DNA of 64,000 nt from Arthrobacter globiformis (GCF_030818015.1 NZ_JAUSZX010000001.1:4402001-4466000); one strand, 5' to 3'; positions 25,887 through 35,511 are shown, counted from the stretch's first letter. Numbers and translations: made by a program. Notes: generated by a model from the sequence alone, not told the origin.

Positions 25887-26543
25887 TCAGGTGCGGAGCA
25901 GGATGTCGCGCGTGACCGCCAGGTGGTGGTCGATGGCCTTCTGCGCCTTCGCCGCGTCCCCGGACACCAGGGCATCGAGGATGTCCTGGTGTTCGGAGCA
26001 CACCTGCTCGCGCCTGCCTCCCGTCCGGAACAGGGCGGAAACCCCGACGACAATCTGCCGGACATGCAGCTTGCTGTAGGTGCGGGAGATGAGCTCGTTG
26101 CCGGCAGCGTCGATGAGCTGCTGGTGGAAGAGGGTGTCCAACCGGATAAACTCCTGGGCGGCATCCGCACCTTCGTTTTCGGGCAGCTTGGACTGCTGGT
26201 CGAGGGTGTCCTGCATCTTGTCCGCCGGGACGCTCCGGTGCTCGATGACAAGGCGGGCGGCATGGCTTTCCAGCACGCCGCGCAGCTCCATCAGTTCCGA
26301 GATTTCGCGGCCGGTCACCGGGGGAACGTAGGCCCCTCGCTGCGGGATCAGTTCCACCAGCCCGTCGGAGACCAGCAGCAGCAGGGCCTCGCGGACAGGG
26401 GTGCGGGAGACCCCGATTTCGGCGGCCAGCTCCTGCTCGTTAAGGAAGCGCCCCTGCATTTCCGGGTCGGTCAGGATGTTTTCACGCAGGTAGGCGTACG
26501 CCTTCTCCCGGCCGGAGGCCGCTGTCCCCGAACTTTTTCGCAT
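25887..26543 (-). CDS. GntR/FCD-family regulator
   Basis: Repressor of the FCD subgroup (218 residues from ATG 26543). The winged helix contains NEQELAAEIGVSRTPVREALLLLVSDGLVELIPQRGAYV (about 35-75), followed by the FCD effector domain with the metal-site His in LDTLFHQQLIDAAGN and HQDILDAL...HHL. TTG 26558 is a possible longer start but would overlap the operator. It lies 10 bases from the end of the transporter gene and is divergent from the nitrilase, with only 32 bases between the two starts; control of all genes of this unit is likely. Confidence 0.88.
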   Translation of the reverse strand: MRKSSGTAASGREKAYAYLRENILTDPEMQGRFLNEQELAAEIGVSRTPVREALLLLVSDGLVELIPQRGAYVPPVTGREISELMELRGVLESHAARLVIEHRSVPADKMQDTLDQQSKLPENEGADAAQEFIRLDTLFHQQLIDAAGNELISRTYSKLHVRQIVVGVSALFRTGGRREQVCSEHQDILDALVSGDAAKAQKAIDHHLAVTRDILLRT

Positions 26544-26546
26544 ACA

Positions 26547-26558
26547 TAAGGTATACAA
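26547..26558. promoter_or_regulatory. second GTATAC operator-like site
   Basis: Read on the minus strand as TTGTATACCTTA, it matches the palindrome at 24422-24433 in 9 of 11 aligned bases. It lies in the 32-base gap between the divergent regulator and nitrilase genes, so binding would control both. Confidence 0.55.
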
Positions 26559-26575
26559 CAGAGAAGAGCAGATCC

Positions 26576-27370
26576 ATGCGTTTAGCCATTGCCCAAATCG
26601 TCACGGGCGCCGACCTGGCGGCCAATCTCGAGCTGATCCGAGAATACGCCACCCGGGCAAAGGCGGCCGGCGCGGAGCTGGTGGTGTTCCCCGAGGCGGC
26701 CATGCGCGCCTTCGGCAATTCGCTGACGGACATCGCCGAACCGCTGGACGGGCCGTGGGCCACCGCTGTTCGGGCCATCGCCCGGGACCTGGACATCGCC
26801 GTCGTGGCCGGCATGTTCACGCCCGGGGAGGGTGGGCGGGTGCGGAACACGCTCCTGGTGACCGGCCCGGGGCTCGACACGTCCTATGACAAGATCCACC
26901 TTTTTGACGCCTTCGGCTTCACCGAGTCCGATTCGGTGGATGCGGGAACAGCCCCAGTGACGTTCGAGCTCAACGGCACCACCGTCGGCCTTGCCACCTG
27001 CTACGACGTGCGGTTCCCTGCACTGTTCACGGCCAACGCCAGGGCCGGTGCCGCCATCAACATCGTCTGCGCATCCTGGGGTGCGGGCGAAGGCAAGGCG
27101 GAGCAGTGGGACCTGCTGGTCCGTGCCCGGGCGGTGGACAGCACCACCTTTGTGGTGGCCTGCGGCCAGGGCGATCCGGCAACCCTCGGGCTGCCGTCCG
27201 CCAGCGCGGCGCCCACGGGGATCGGCCACAGCGCGGTGGTGTCGCCGCTGGGCTCCCCGCTGGTGGCGCTCGGCGGAGAACCCGAACTGGCGGTGGTCGA
27301 CGTCGACCCCTCCATCATCCCGAACGTCCGTGGAAAGCTGCCGGTGCTGGCGAACGCCAGGAGCTTCTAG
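26576..27370 (+). CDS. carbon-nitrogen hydrolase (nitrilase superfamily)
   Basis: Amidase/nitrilase-fold hydrolase of 264 residues. The Glu-Lys-Cys triad is complete: E40 in VVFPEAA, K106 in YDKIHLFD and C142 in ATCYDVRFP. The family hydrolyses linear amides, omega-amides or carbamoyl compounds (this length and ‘TCYDVRFP’ fit the omega-amidase/aliphatic-amidase branch). Start ATG 26576. It is separated from the convergent DUF1445 gene by a strong bidirectional terminator at 27383. Probably performs the hydrolysis step for the compound imported by the transporter at 24485. Confidence 0.88.
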   Translation: MRLAIAQIVTGADLAANLELIREYATRAKAAGAELVVFPEAAMRAFGNSLTDIAEPLDGPWATAVRAIARDLDIAVVAGMFTPGEGGRVRNTLLVTGPGLDTSYDKIHLFDAFGFTESDSVDAGTAPVTFELNGTTVGLATCYDVRFPALFTANARAGAAINIVCASWGAGEGKAEQWDLLVRARAVDSTTFVVACGQGDPATLGLPSASAAPTGIGHSAVVSPLGSPLVALGGEPELAVVDVDPSIIPNVRGKLPVLANARSF

Positions 27371-27382
27371 GCTGGCTTTGAC

Positions 27383-27425
27383 AAAGGCGTGGCAGGGCCA
27401 CAGTCAGTGGCCCTGCCCCGCCTTT
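27383..27425. terminator. bidirectional terminator
   Basis: Nineteen-base arms (27383-27401 and 27407-27425, AAAGGCG...GGCCAC) with one mismatch and a five-base loop, flanked by A and T tracts on the two sides. It lies between the convergent nitrilase and DUF1445 genes and overlaps the DUF1445 stop codon. Unrelated in sequence to the GACGACGGCGGG family. Confidence 0.85.
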
Positions 27426-28221
27426 ACTGCCCTGCCGGCACCCGGTACGCGCTCTCCGGGACATCAGTAATGAACATGTACCCGGGAGCGTGGCTGATGG
27501 CGAAGGCCGGCCGGGATGCCATCACGGCGCTCTGCGGCGTTACCCCGCAGGCCCAGAACACCGGGACCTCGCCGGGCCGGATGTCCACGGCGTCACCGAA
27601 GTCGGGGCGCGCAAGGTCGGCGATGCCGAGCTCCTGGGGTGATCCGACGTGGACCGGCGCGCCGTGCACCTTCGGCACCTCCGCTGTCACCCTGACAGCC
27701 GTGTCCACCAGGTCGGCCGGCATGGGCCGCATCGAGACGACCATCGGGCCGTGGATCCGCCCTGCCGGTATGCACTCGACATTCGTGCGGTACATGGGGA
27801 CGTTGCGCCCCGTCTCGGTGTGGCGGAGCGGGATGCCCTCGGCGGCAAGTGCGGCTTCAAACGTGAAGCTGCAGCCGATGAGCACCCCCACCATGTCATC
27901 GCGCCAGAGCGAGCGGATATCCGGGACCTCGGCGGCCAGGACGCCGTCCTTCCACACCCGGTAGGCGGGGATGTCGGTGCGGATGTCAGAGCCCGCGGCG
28001 AGGGAACTTTCGTATCGCCCCGCGGGAATGACGTCGATGACCGGGCAGGGCTTGGGATTCAGCCCGCAGAATTCGAGGAACTCGTCTGCGTAGTCCGCCG
28101 TCACCGCGATCAGGTTGGCCTGGGTGTATCCGTCGCTCCAGCCGGAGGTGGGTGTGACCAGGCCGTCGCGGAACTGCCGGCGGGCCTCAGCCGGCGCCAG
28201 GAGGGCGTTCGCCTGCGTCAT
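27424..28221 (-). CDS. DUF1445 putative hydro-lyase (YcsI-like)
   Basis: YcsI/DUF1445 family protein (265 residues, usual length), classed as putative hydro-lyase. Conserved segments: [26 protein letters not shown] at the start, [23 protein letters not shown] and [14 protein letters not shown]. In Bacillus subtilis ycsI lies with ycsF, ycsG and kipIAR; here it overlaps an MHS transporter (ATGA) and faces PxpA and a PxpB-PxpC fusion, so the association is preserved although the reaction is not established. Confidence 0.85.
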   Translation of the reverse strand: MTQANALLAPAEARRQFRDGLVTPTSGWSDGYTQANLIAVTADYADEFLEFCGLNPKPCPVIDVIPAGRYESSLAAGSDIRTDIPAYRVWKDGVLAAEVPDIRSLWRDDMVGVLIGCSFTFEAALAAEGIPLRHTETGRNVPMYRTNVECIPAGRIHGPMVVSMRPMPADLVDTAVRVTAEVPKVHGAPVHVGSPQELGIADLARPDFGDAVDIRPGEVPVFWACGVTPQSAVMASRPAFAISHAPGYMFITDVPESAYRVPAGQ

Positions 28222-29579
28222 CGGGCTGCGCTTTCGGCGACTTCGGCCGATGCCCTCAGGTATTCCTCGTCCTCGGCCACATTCGAGTCGCGGCCGAGGG
28301 CAAGGCCCACCACCGTCAGCAGGCAGGCAACGCTGAGGTAGATGGCCACCGGGACCCAGCTGTGGAAGGTGCTCTGCAGCAGCGTGAACATGAACGGTGC
28401 GATGGCACCGCCGATGATGCCGGCAAAGGTGTAGGCCAGGGAACTGCCCGTGGAGCGGAGCCGCGGGGAGAACTGCTCGACGACGAATGCGGCCTGCGGG
28501 CCGTACATAAAGGAGTGGCAGAGCAGGCCCAGCACGGTGCCCACCACGAGCATCACCGGGGAGCGGCCTTCCAGCACGATGAAGAACAGGTAGGCCCAGA
28601 CGGCCGCAGCCACTGCCGCGATGCCGTAGACGAGGCGGCGGTTGATCCGGTCGGAGATGGCGCCCGCGAGCGGCATCGTGAAGAGCTGCAGGCCCGAGCC
28701 GATGAGCACAGCGAGGAGGACCTGCCCCCGGTCGAAGCCAAGTTCCTGGATGCCATAGGTCAGGGTAAAGACGGTGCAGAGCGCGTAGGTGACGTCCGGG
28801 CCGATGCGGCTGAGCATTGCGGCCAGGAGGGGGCGCCGCTGGGTGGCGAGGAGTTCGCGGATGGGGGCCTTGGGCTGCTCGCCACGGGCTTCCATTGCCT
28901 TGAAGACGGGGGTGTCTTCGAGTTTCAGGCGGATCCACAGCCCGAATGCAACCAGCAGCGCCGAGATCAGGAAGGCGATCCGCCAGCCGTAGTCCAGGAA
29001 TGCCTGCTCGGACAGGCTCAGGGTGAGGACGGCAAGCGCGCCATTGGCCAGGAGGTTGCCCGCGGGCGGGCCGATCTGCGCCGCCGACGCCCAGAAGCCG
29101 CGCCGGCTGGGTTCCCCGAATTCGCTGGACAGCAGGACGGCGCCGCCCCATTCGCCGCCGACACCCACGCCCTGCGCGAAACGCAGGAAGACGAGGATGG
29201 CCGGGGCGATGATCCCGATGTTGCCGTAGGTGGGCAGCAGGCCGATGAGGAAGGTGGCCACGCCGATCAGCATCAGGGTGAAGACCAGGATCTTCTTGCG
29301 GCCGATCTCATCGCCCAGCCGGCCGAAGATGATGCCGCCGACCGGACGGGAAATGTAGCCCACCGCGTATGTGGAGAACGCCAGCAGGGTGCCCGTTACC
29401 GGGTCCGACGCCGGGAAGAAGATCAGCGGGAAAACGATGGCGGCCGCTGCCGAGTAGACCGCGAAGTCGTAGAACTCAAGCGCGGTCCCCGTGAGGCTGG
29501 CCGCGAATGCTTTGTACATGTCCTTGCGCCCGACAGCGGGCTTGGGGGCTGCGGAGGCCATTGCGGATTGATTGGCCAT
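28218..29579 (-). CDS. MHS-family MFS transporter
   Basis: Twelve-helix MHS symporter of 453 residues. Marks: [28 protein letters not shown] and [18 protein letters not shown]. The start ATG 29579 has GGAGGAACAA directly upstream. It overlaps DUF1445 by four bases (coupled translation). In the Bacillus ycs/kip region the corresponding permease is the NRAMP-type YcsG; here an MHS carrier takes its place, presumably importing the lactam or carboxylate that the divergent PxpA/PxpBC/biotin carboxylase genes process. Two operator-like sites lie upstream (29760). Confidence 0.88.
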   Translation of the reverse strand: MANQSAMASAAPKPAVGRKDMYKAFAASLTGTALEFYDFAVYSAAAAIVFPLIFFPASDPVTGTLLAFSTYAVGYISRPVGGIIFGRLGDEIGRKKILVFTLMLIGVATFLIGLLPTYGNIGIIAPAILVFLRFAQGVGVGGEWGGAVLLSSEFGEPSRRGFWASAAQIGPPAGNLLANGALAVLTLSLSEQAFLDYGWRIAFLISALLVAFGLWIRLKLEDTPVFKAMEARGEQPKAPIRELLATQRRPLLAAMLSRIGPDVTYALCTVFTLTYGIQELGFDRGQVLLAVLIGSGLQLFTMPLAGAISDRINRRLVYGIAAVAAAVWAYLFFIVLEGRSPVMLVVGTVLGLLCHSFMYGPQAAFVVEQFSPRLRSTGSSLAYTFAGIIGGAIAPFMFTLLQSTFHSWVPVAIYLSVACLLTVVGLALGRDSNVAEDEEYLRASAEVAESAAR

Positions 29580-29759
29580 TTGTTCCTCCATGAGAAGTGT
29601 GGATGCCATCCGTCTTGCTGCGGATGGGCTGGTGCGCCAGCCTGTCCGGCCTGCGACATCGACAGGGCGCGGGCACTGAGGCTGGGTGGCGGCTTCCCCC
29701 GGACAGCCACCGAAAGCGGAGCATTCTGTTGGATTGTGGAAATGTAGAACAATCCGAAC

Positions 29760-29770
29760 TTGTTGAACAA
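29760..29770. promoter_or_regulatory. TTGTTGAACAA operator-like site, transporter side
   Basis: Near-palindromic TTGTTGAACAA upstream of the MHS transporter (start 29579); a second related sequence GAACAATCCGAA lies 10 bases before it. The same motif occurs at 30656-30666 ahead of pxpA. Probably the binding site of the FCD regulator at 29919-30614. Confidence 0.55.
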
Positions 29771-29838
29771 TGTACGCGACGTGGATCACAGCGTCAAGGG
29801 CTCACACCGCCAAAGGGCAGGAAGGGCTGTCCTGCTTA

Positions 29839-29895
29839 AGCGCGAACGGACACTTGTGGCCCTCGGAAGTGGGGCCTCAAGTGTCCGTTCGCGCT
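29839..29895. repeat. long hairpin repeat (intact copy of the IS110 target)
   Basis: Two arms of about 24 bases (AGCGCGAACGGACACTTG... and its complement) with one mismatch and a loop of about eight bases. It follows the stop of the GntR gene on the minus strand by 24 bases and may terminate it. The 3' arm contains AAGTGTCCGTTCG (29879-29891), exactly the sequence split by the IS110 element at 35206/36591. The 339-base gap 29580-29918 contains only this repeat and the operator sites. Confidence 0.88.
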
Positions 29896-29918
29896 GTTCA
29901 GGTGGCGAGAAGCGTCAG

Positions 29919-30614
29919 CTACGACGAGTGGACAGCAGTCTGGTGCGCTTCAGACCTGTCGAGGTAGGCCAGGAGGCGTTCGGCGGCGCGCTCGTACTCC
30001 CCAGCTTCGAGCGCCTTGCAGATCTGCTCGTTATCCGGCAGGTAGTCCTGGTAGAAGCCTCCGTCGATGGAGGCCTTGTGGAAGAACAGCCTCATCTCAG
30101 CCAGCACCTGCGACATGATGATGTTGAGCCGTTCACTGCCAGCCATGGCCACGAGGGCACCGTGAAAGTGCTGGTTGGCGCTGCCCAGTCCTTCGCTGTC
30201 GCCGGCTTCGGCAGCGCGCTTCCCCTCTTCTACGGCGGCGCGCACGGCCGCGATGCTCTCAGCGCTGCCGCCACCCCGGACGGCACTGACTTCGATGGCC
30301 CGCCGGACGGCGTAGACGTCATGGATATCGCTGGCCTCGAGGCTGGCAACAAAGACGCCGCGGTTGGGCTGACGCACAACCAAGCGCTCGCTGGCGAGCT
30401 CGGCGAAGGCCTCGCGCACGGTATTGCGTGAGACCCCGAGCTCCTCAGAGAGTGCTTCTTCCTTCAGCTTCGTCCCGGGCGGAAGGGCACCTTCGGCAAT
30501 CTGGAGCCGGAGCTCACTCGCGACTCGGGTGGCCACCGAGGGCACGGCCACGCGCAGCCGCGCGGCGCCGGATGCTGCTCGCACCGTTGATTCCTGCGGA
30601 TTCACTGTGGCCAT
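29919..30614 (-). CDS. GntR/FCD-family regulator of the pxp-like cluster
   Basis: Repressor of 231 residues. Winged helix with GTKLKEEALSEELGVSRNTVREAFAELASERLVVRQPNRGVFV (about 45-90) and an FCD domain (ANQHFHGALVAMAGS, DNEQICKALEAG). It is the only regulator inside the cluster and lies between the transporter/DUF1445 operon and the pxpA operon. Both flanking control regions carry TTGTTGAACA(A/T), which makes autoregulation and control of both operons likely. Confidence 0.88.
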   Translation of the reverse strand: MATVNPQESTVRAASGAARLRVAVPSVATRVASELRLQIAEGALPPGTKLKEEALSEELGVSRNTVREAFAELASERLVVRQPNRGVFVASLEASDIHDVYAVRRAIEVSAVRGGGSAESIAAVRAAVEEGKRAAEAGDSEGLGSANQHFHGALVAMAGSERLNIIMSQVLAEMRLFFHKASIDGGFYQDYLPDNEQICKALEAGEYERAAERLLAYLDRSEAHQTAVHSS

Positions 30615-30645
30615 ACACCGAATTTACACGAACCAACCACAATCG

Positions 30646-30666
30646 GATTGTTGAATTGTTGAACAT
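30646..30666. promoter_or_regulatory. TTGTTGAACAT operator-like site, pxpA side
   Basis: ATTGTTGAATTG and TTGTTGAACAT occur in tandem (30646-30666) in the divergent region between the GntR gene and pxpA. They match the site at 29760-29770. Confidence 0.55.
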
Positions 30667-30718
30667 TTCTGCTGAAGGGTGCATCCTTGTGTAAGGACGA
30701 GTTGAGATGAGGGTCACA

Positions 30719-31477
30719 ATGCACGCAATAGATTTGAACAGCGACGTCGGTGAATCCTTCGGGCGATGGAGCCTGGGAGACGACGCAGCCATGATGGCGT
30801 CCGTGTCGAGCGCCAACGTCGCCTGCGGATTTCACGCCGGCGATCCCAGCGTCATCCGGTCCACCTGCGAGGCGGCCGCCAGGGCCGGCGTGGTGGTCGG
30901 GGCCCACGTGGGCTATCGCGACCTGGCCGGATTCGGCCGCCGGTATATGGACGTCGACCCGCGGGAGCTGGCCGACGACGTCGTTTACCAGATCGGAGCG
31001 CTGCAGGCGCTGGCCGCGACGGCCGGCACCCGGGTCCGCTACGTGAAGCCGCATGGCGGCCTCTACAACGCCATCGTCCACAACACCGCCCAGGCACGCG
31101 CCGTCGTGGACGCGGTGAAGTCGGTGGATCCTGGCCTGCCCATCCTCGGCCTGCCCGGGTCCGAAGTGCTGCGTCTCGCGGAGGCGGCCGGGCTCCGTGC
31201 CGTCTCCGAGGCGTTCGCGGACCGGGCCTACAACCCGGACGGCACGCTGACGTCCCGCTCCCAGCCCGGATCCGTACTGGAGGACCCGGAGGCGGTTGCC
31301 GCCCGCGTCCTGCAGATGACCACCGGTGAGGCCATCAGCGCGATCGACGGTTCGGACCTGCTGATCAGCGCGGAATCGGTGTGCGTCCACGGGGATTCCC
31401 CGGGTGCGGTGGCCATGGCTGTGGCCGTGAAGGGCGCGCTCGACGCCGCCGGCATCAACATCAAAGCCTTCGTCTAG
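30719..31477 (+). CDS. pxpA: LamB/YcsF family protein (5-oxoprolinase subunit A-like)
   Basis: TIM-barrel-like hydrolase subunit of the ATP-dependent 5-oxoprolinase family. Hallmarks: [12 protein letters not shown] at the N-terminus, [28 protein letters not shown] and [12 protein letters not shown], with the metal/catalytic Asp and His residues of the family. The start ATG 30719 matches the usual MxxIDLNSD beginning; ATG 30707 (AAGGA upstream) would add four residues. Followed two bases later by the PxpB-PxpC fusion. In PxpABC the product is glutamate from 5-oxoproline; with a biotin carboxylase here, the substrate may differ. Confidence 0.9.
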   Translation: MHAIDLNSDVGESFGRWSLGDDAAMMASVSSANVACGFHAGDPSVIRSTCEAAARAGVVVGAHVGYRDLAGFGRRYMDVDPRELADDVVYQIGALQALAATAGTRVRYVKPHGGLYNAIVHNTAQARAVVDAVKSVDPGLPILGLPGSEVLRLAEAAGLRAVSEAFADRAYNPDGTLTSRSQPGSVLEDPEAVAARVLQMTTGEAISAIDGSDLLISAESVCVHGDSPGAVAMAVAVKGALDAAGINIKAFV

Positions 31478-31478
31478 C

Positions 31479-33326
31479 ATGAAGCGACGGATTCAGGACC
31501 CGATGGCAAACGTGGACATGCCCGCCGGATCAACCGGCCAGCCCGCGCCGGACGCGAGCCCAAACACCGCGCGTGCAAACACTGCGCGCCCAAACACGGC
31601 GCCCCCAAGCACCGCCCGCCCCGGCAGGGTGCGCGCGGTGCGGCCGGTGGGAACGCGCACGGTCCTCGCCGAAGTTTCCGGAACGCAGGACGTGCTCGCC
31701 CTGCAGGCCGCGCTCCTGGACGCTCCGCTGCCGGGCCAGCAAGACGTCCTGGCCGCCGCCGAGACCGTCATGGTCAGGGCCGAATCCCCCGCCGCTGCCC
31801 GGCGGATCGGGCAGGCCCTCCTGGAGCTGGACCTCACGGCACCGGCGGAGCAGGCCGGCGGCCTGGTGGTCATTGACACCGTGTACGACGGCGAGGATCT
31901 CGCCGAGGTGGGGCAGCTGACCGGCCTCGGTGCCGACGGAGTGATCGCAGCCCACACCGGCCAGGTCTGGACCATTGCCTTCGCGGGCTTCGCGCCCGGC
32001 TTCGGGTACATGGTGGGCGAGAACCAGGCGCTGGAGGTCCCGCGCCGGAGTTCCCCGCGCACCGCCGTCCCGGCAGGCTCGGTGGCGCTGGCCGGGAACT
32101 ACTCGGCCGTCTACCCGCGACAGTCTCCGGGAGGCTGGCAGCTGATCGGCCGCACCGGAGCGAAGATGTGGGACCTCGACCGCCCCGAACCCGCACTTGC
32201 CAGCCCGGGGCACCGGGTCCAGTTCCGCGCCGTCCGCGACGTGGTCCAGATGGTCACTGAACCCTCCGACGAAGCAACCAAGGACAGCCAGCAAACCGAC
32301 AGCCAGCAGGCACTCCCGGCAACTACCTCAGGCCTCCGTGTCCTGTCACCCGGGATCCACAGCCTCATCCAGGACCTTGGCCGGCAGGGGCATTCGGCCC
32401 TTGGCGTCTCCGCCGCCGGCGCGCTGGACCGGGCCTCGCTCCGCAGGGCAAACCGCCTGGTCGGGAACGCGCCGTCGGCCGCCGCCATCGAGACCGTCTC
32501 CGGCGGGCTCAGGGTCCAGGCTGTCGGCGATCAGGTCCTGGCCGTTGCGGGGGCGCCGTCGGCACTGACCGTTTCAACGCCGTCGGCCTCCCCCGACGCG
32601 CCGGAAACCGGCGAGACACAGAACGGCGAGACACAGAACCGGCAGCGTACCGTTCCCGTGGCAGCGCCGTTCGCCCTCCTCGACGGCGAAATCCTGACGA
32701 TCGGGGTTCCCGACGCCGGCTTCCGCAGCTACGTGGCTGTCCGCGGCGGCGTCGACGCGCCGCCGGTGCTGGGCAGCCGGTCCACGGACACGATGTCCGG
32801 CATCGGGCCCAAGCCACTGGCAGCCGGCCAACTGCTGCCGACCGGCGACGCGGCCGAGTCCGGCGTCGTGGGCAGCCCCGAAATCCAGCCTGACTATCCC
32901 AGCGGCGGGGTCACCGTGCTGGACATCGTCCCGGGCCCGCGCGCGGACTGGTTCGACCAGGCCGCCCTTGACTCCCTGTGCTCCCAGGACTGGACGGTCA
33001 AGCCGGAGTCCAACCGCGTGGGAATGAGGCTGCAGGGAACGCCGCTGCAGCGCAGCCGCACCGGCGAGCTGCCCAGCGAAGGAACGGTGGCGGGTGCCAT
33101 CCAGATGCCGCCGGAGGGCCTGCCCGTGCTCTTCCTCGCCGACCATCCCATCACGGGCGGCTACCCCGTGATCGGGGTGGTGGTTGACCACCAGCTCGAC
33201 CTGGCCGCCCAGGTCCCGATCGGCGGGAGCATCCGCTTCCGCATCGCCCCCGAATCTGCTGCCCCCGCCAGTTCCCCCGAACAGACTTCCCCCGAACAGA
33301 CTCCAGAAAGAAAAGCGAGTAACTGA
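31479..33326 (+). CDS. fused PxpB-PxpC (KipI-KipA) 5-oxoprolinase / allophanate-hydrolase-type subunits
   Basis: Single chain of 615 residues joining a KipI/PxpB-like domain (about 45-250, with [32 protein letters not shown] and [13 protein letters not shown]) to a KipA/PxpC-like domain (about 290-600, [55 protein letters not shown]). The same two domains form the carboxyltransferase of urea carboxylase. The N-terminus has four 5-residue repeats ([20 protein letters not shown]) encoded by 15-base tandem repeats, and a low-complexity segment (about 385-400, [11 protein letters not shown]) interrupts the second domain. ATG 31503 preceded by AGGA is an alternative start. Overlaps the next gene by one base. 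Confidence 0.88.
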   Translation: MKRRIQDPMANVDMPAGSTGQPAPDASPNTARANTARPNTAPPSTARPGRVRAVRPVGTRTVLAEVSGTQDVLALQAALLDAPLPGQQDVLAAAETVMVRAESPAAARRIGQALLELDLTAPAEQAGGLVVIDTVYDGEDLAEVGQLTGLGADGVIAAHTGQVWTIAFAGFAPGFGYMVGENQALEVPRRSSPRTAVPAGSVALAGNYSAVYPRQSPGGWQLIGRTGAKMWDLDRPEPALASPGHRVQFRAVRDVVQMVTEPSDEATKDSQQTDSQQALPATTSGLRVLSPGIHSLIQDLGRQGHSALGVSAAGALDRASLRRANRLVGNAPSAAAIETVSGGLRVQAVGDQVLAVAGAPSALTVSTPSASPDAPETGETQNGETQNRQRTVPVAAPFALLDGEILTIGVPDAGFRSYVAVRGGVDAPPVLGSRSTDTMSGIGPKPLAAGQLLPTGDAAESGVVGSPEIQPDYPSGGVTVLDIVPGPRADWFDQAALDSLCSQDWTVKPESNRVGMRLQGTPLQRSRTGELPSEGTVAGAIQMPPEGLPVLFLADHPITGGYPVIGVVVDHQLDLAAQVPIGGSIRFRIAPESAAPASSPEQTSPEQTPERKASN

Positions 33327-35095
33327 TGCACAAGGTCCTCATTGCCAACCGCGGCGAAATCGCCGTCCGCATCGCCCGGGCCTGCGACGACGCCCAACTG
33401 GCATCCGTGGCTGTGTATGCCGAAATCGACGCGGACGCCATGCACGTCTCCGCCGCGGACGAAGCCTTCAGCCTGGACGGGAACTCCCCAACGGACACCT
33501 ATCTGAACATCCACAAGCTGCTCGACGTGGCTGCCAGGGCCGGAGCGGACGCCGTCCACCCCGGGTACGGCTTCCTGTCCGAGAACGCGGATTTTGCGCA
33601 GGCGGTGCTGGATGCCGGACTCGCGTGGATCGGACCGTCGCCGGAGGCCATCCGCCAGCTCGGCAACAAGATCACGGCCCGCGACATTGCCGTCAGCGCC
33701 GGCGCCCCGCTCGTGGCAGGCAGCGACGGGCCGGTGGAATCCGCTGCCGAGGCCCGCGCCTTCGCTGAGGAGCACGGCCTCCCGATTGCCATCAAGGCAG
33801 CCTTCGGCGGCGGCGGGCGCGGCCTAAAGGTGGTCCGGAACATGGAGGAGGTCGAGGAGGCCTTCGACTCCGCGGTGCGCGAGGCGGTGGCGGCGTTCGG
33901 CCGGGGCGAGTGCTTCGTGGAGCGCTACCTGGACCGGCCGAGGCATGTCGAAGCCCAGGTCCTGGCCGACACGCACGGCAACGTCATTGTCGTCGGAACC
34001 CGCGACTGCTCCCTCCAGCGCCGGCACCAGAAGCTGGTGGAGGAGGCGCCCGCGCCGTTCCTCAGCGACGGGCAGCGGGCCCAGATCTACGACGCCGCCA
34101 AGGCAGTCTGCCGGGAAGCCGGCTACTCGGGTGCCGGGACAGTGGAGTTTTTGGTCGCCGCCGACGGCACCGTCGCCTTCCTCGAGGTGAACACGCGGCT
34201 GCAGGTGGAACACCCCATCACCGAGGAAACCACGGGGATCGACCTGGTCCAGGAGCAGTTCCGGATCGCCGCGGGGGAACGGCTCCGCTTCACCGAGGAT
34301 CCAGCCCCGCGCGGCCATGCCTTCGAATTCAGGATCAACGCCGAGGACGTGGGTCGCGGCTTCCTGCCCTCCCCCGGCACCATCGGCGAATTCACCGCGC
34401 CCACCGGCCCCGGCATCCGGCTGGACACCGGAGTCCGGTCCGGCTCCGTCGTGGCGCCGCAGTTCGACTCGCTCCTGGCGAAGCTGATCGTCACCGGCGC
34501 CGACCGCCAGCAGGCGCTGCGCCGGGCCCGCCGCGCCCTCGCCGAGATCAGCATCACCGGTGTGGCCACCGTCCTGCCGTTCCACCGCGCGGTGGTGGAA
34601 GCTGCTGACTTCATTTCGGAGACCGGCATGGACGTCCACACCCGCTGGATCGAGACGGACTTCGCGGACAGCATCCCGGCGGATCCAGACTTCTCCCCCA
34701 CCGGCCCCGACGGCCGCCGGCGCACCATCACCGTGGACCTGGACGGCCGCCGGCTCGCGGTCGGGCTTCCGGCTGACCTGCTGGACGGCTGGGCCCGCTC
34801 AGGCCAGGCACTTCCCGGCGGCCTGGGGGCCGCAGCGGCCGGAGACGGCGGCTCAACCGACGGCGGAACCGGCGGCTCCGATCCTGCGCAGCTCCGCGCC
34901 GCCATGAGCGGCACAGTGGTGAAGTGGCTCGTGGAGCCGGGTGCCGACGTGACCGCCGGCGATCCCGTGGTGGTCCTGGAGGCGATGAAGATGGAGACCA
35001 GCGTCCCCGCCCACCGGGCCGGCGTCCTCTCCGGCGTCGCCGCCGCCCCCGGCGACGTGATCACCGCGGGCTCAGTCCTGGCGCTTATCGGCTAG
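33326..35095 (+). CDS. biotin carboxylase fused to biotin carboxyl carrier protein
   Basis: ATP-dependent biotin carboxylase (residues about 1-450: [62 protein letters not shown], the ATP-grasp and catalytic segments) linked by a Gly-rich region to a BCCP domain whose biotin Lys is K555 in LEAMKMETS. Length 589 is that of actinobacterial AccA-type alpha subunits. No carboxyltransferase of the AccD type is nearby; the adjoining PxpB-PxpC fusion is homologous to the carboxyltransferase of urea carboxylase, so these three genes may make a biotin-dependent carboxylase for an amide or lactam (inference). Confidence 0.9.
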   Translation: MHKVLIANRGEIAVRIARACDDAQLASVAVYAEIDADAMHVSAADEAFSLDGNSPTDTYLNIHKLLDVAARAGADAVHPGYGFLSENADFAQAVLDAGLAWIGPSPEAIRQLGNKITARDIAVSAGAPLVAGSDGPVESAAEARAFAEEHGLPIAIKAAFGGGGRGLKVVRNMEEVEEAFDSAVREAVAAFGRGECFVERYLDRPRHVEAQVLADTHGNVIVVGTRDCSLQRRHQKLVEEAPAPFLSDGQRAQIYDAAKAVCREAGYSGAGTVEFLVAADGTVAFLEVNTRLQVEHPITEETTGIDLVQEQFRIAAGERLRFTEDPAPRGHAFEFRINAEDVGRGFLPSPGTIGEFTAPTGPGIRLDTGVRSGSVVAPQFDSLLAKLIVTGADRQQALRRARRALAEISITGVATVLPFHRAVVEAADFISETGMDVHTRWIETDFADSIPADPDFSPTGPDGRRRTITVDLDGRRLAVGLPADLLDGWARSGQALPGGLGAAAAGDGGSTDGGTGGSDPAQLRAAMSGTVVKWLVEPGADVTAGDPVVVLEAMKMETSVPAHRAGVLSGVAAAPGDVITAGSVLALIG

Positions 35096-35152
35096 GCGAG
35101 AAGGACGACGTAGCAGGTGACGCCGTCAGGGCCCGTGACATCGGCACCCCCC

Positions 35153-35207
35153 GCGCGAACGGACACTCGAGGCCCCTGGGAAGCGCTTCCTGAGGGCCTC
35201 AAGTGTC
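35153..35207. repeat. left part of hairpin repeat, interrupted by IS110
   Basis: 5' arm GCGCGAACGGACACT... (35153-35177), loop, and the first part of the 3' arm ending GGGCCTCAAGTGTC at 35207. The remaining CGTTCGCGC resumes at 36592 beyond the mobile element. Reassembled, it has the same sequence and fold as the intact repeat at 29839-29895. Confidence 0.88.
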
Positions 35208-35511
35208 TGTGAGGATTGTGGCGGCTGGTCTGGGACTGGCTGGCAGAGTGGTGTTGGCCGTTCAGCCCCCGTGGATGTGACTCATTAAGTGACTGGCCCT
35301 GCCAATGGTGTCTTTGAATGGATCTGTCCATTGGCGGGGGTGGCGGCCGGTACCACCCGGCCCACCTCGGTAACTTGATCAGAAGGTTGCCCGCCCCTTT
35401 TGGGGCGTGGCTCGTCACAGTGTTGTTCCGAAGTGACCTCTACCCGGACTGGTACCGGCCGTGTACGGCCCCTGACCACATCCGCGAATAGAGGAAGGTG
35501 CCAGAACCGCC
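35208..35511 (+). ncRNA. predicted IS110 bridge RNA in the left end
   Basis: The 304-base leader of the recombinase folds into two guide-bearing loops. Target loop: stem GCCAATGG/CCATTGGC (35301-35308, 35328-35335) holds GGTGTC (35307-35312), which pairs with the left target half AGTGTC, and TGAATGGA (35315-35322), which pairs with TCCGTTCG of the right half with two G-U wobbles. Donor loop: stem GGTAACTT/AAGTGACC (35369-35376, 35431-35438, one mismatch) encloses AGAAGG (35381-35386, identical to the right end at 36584-36588 region), an apical CGCCCC-TTTT-GGGGCG hairpin (35392-35407) and TCACAG (35415-35420), complementary to CTGTGA at the left end. Exact RNA ends unknown. Confidence 0.72.

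Noticed and set aside
24515..26263. Minus-strand open frame of 582 codons over the MHS transporter
   Set aside because: Shadow frame; the plus strand encodes a complete transporter with all MHS motifs.
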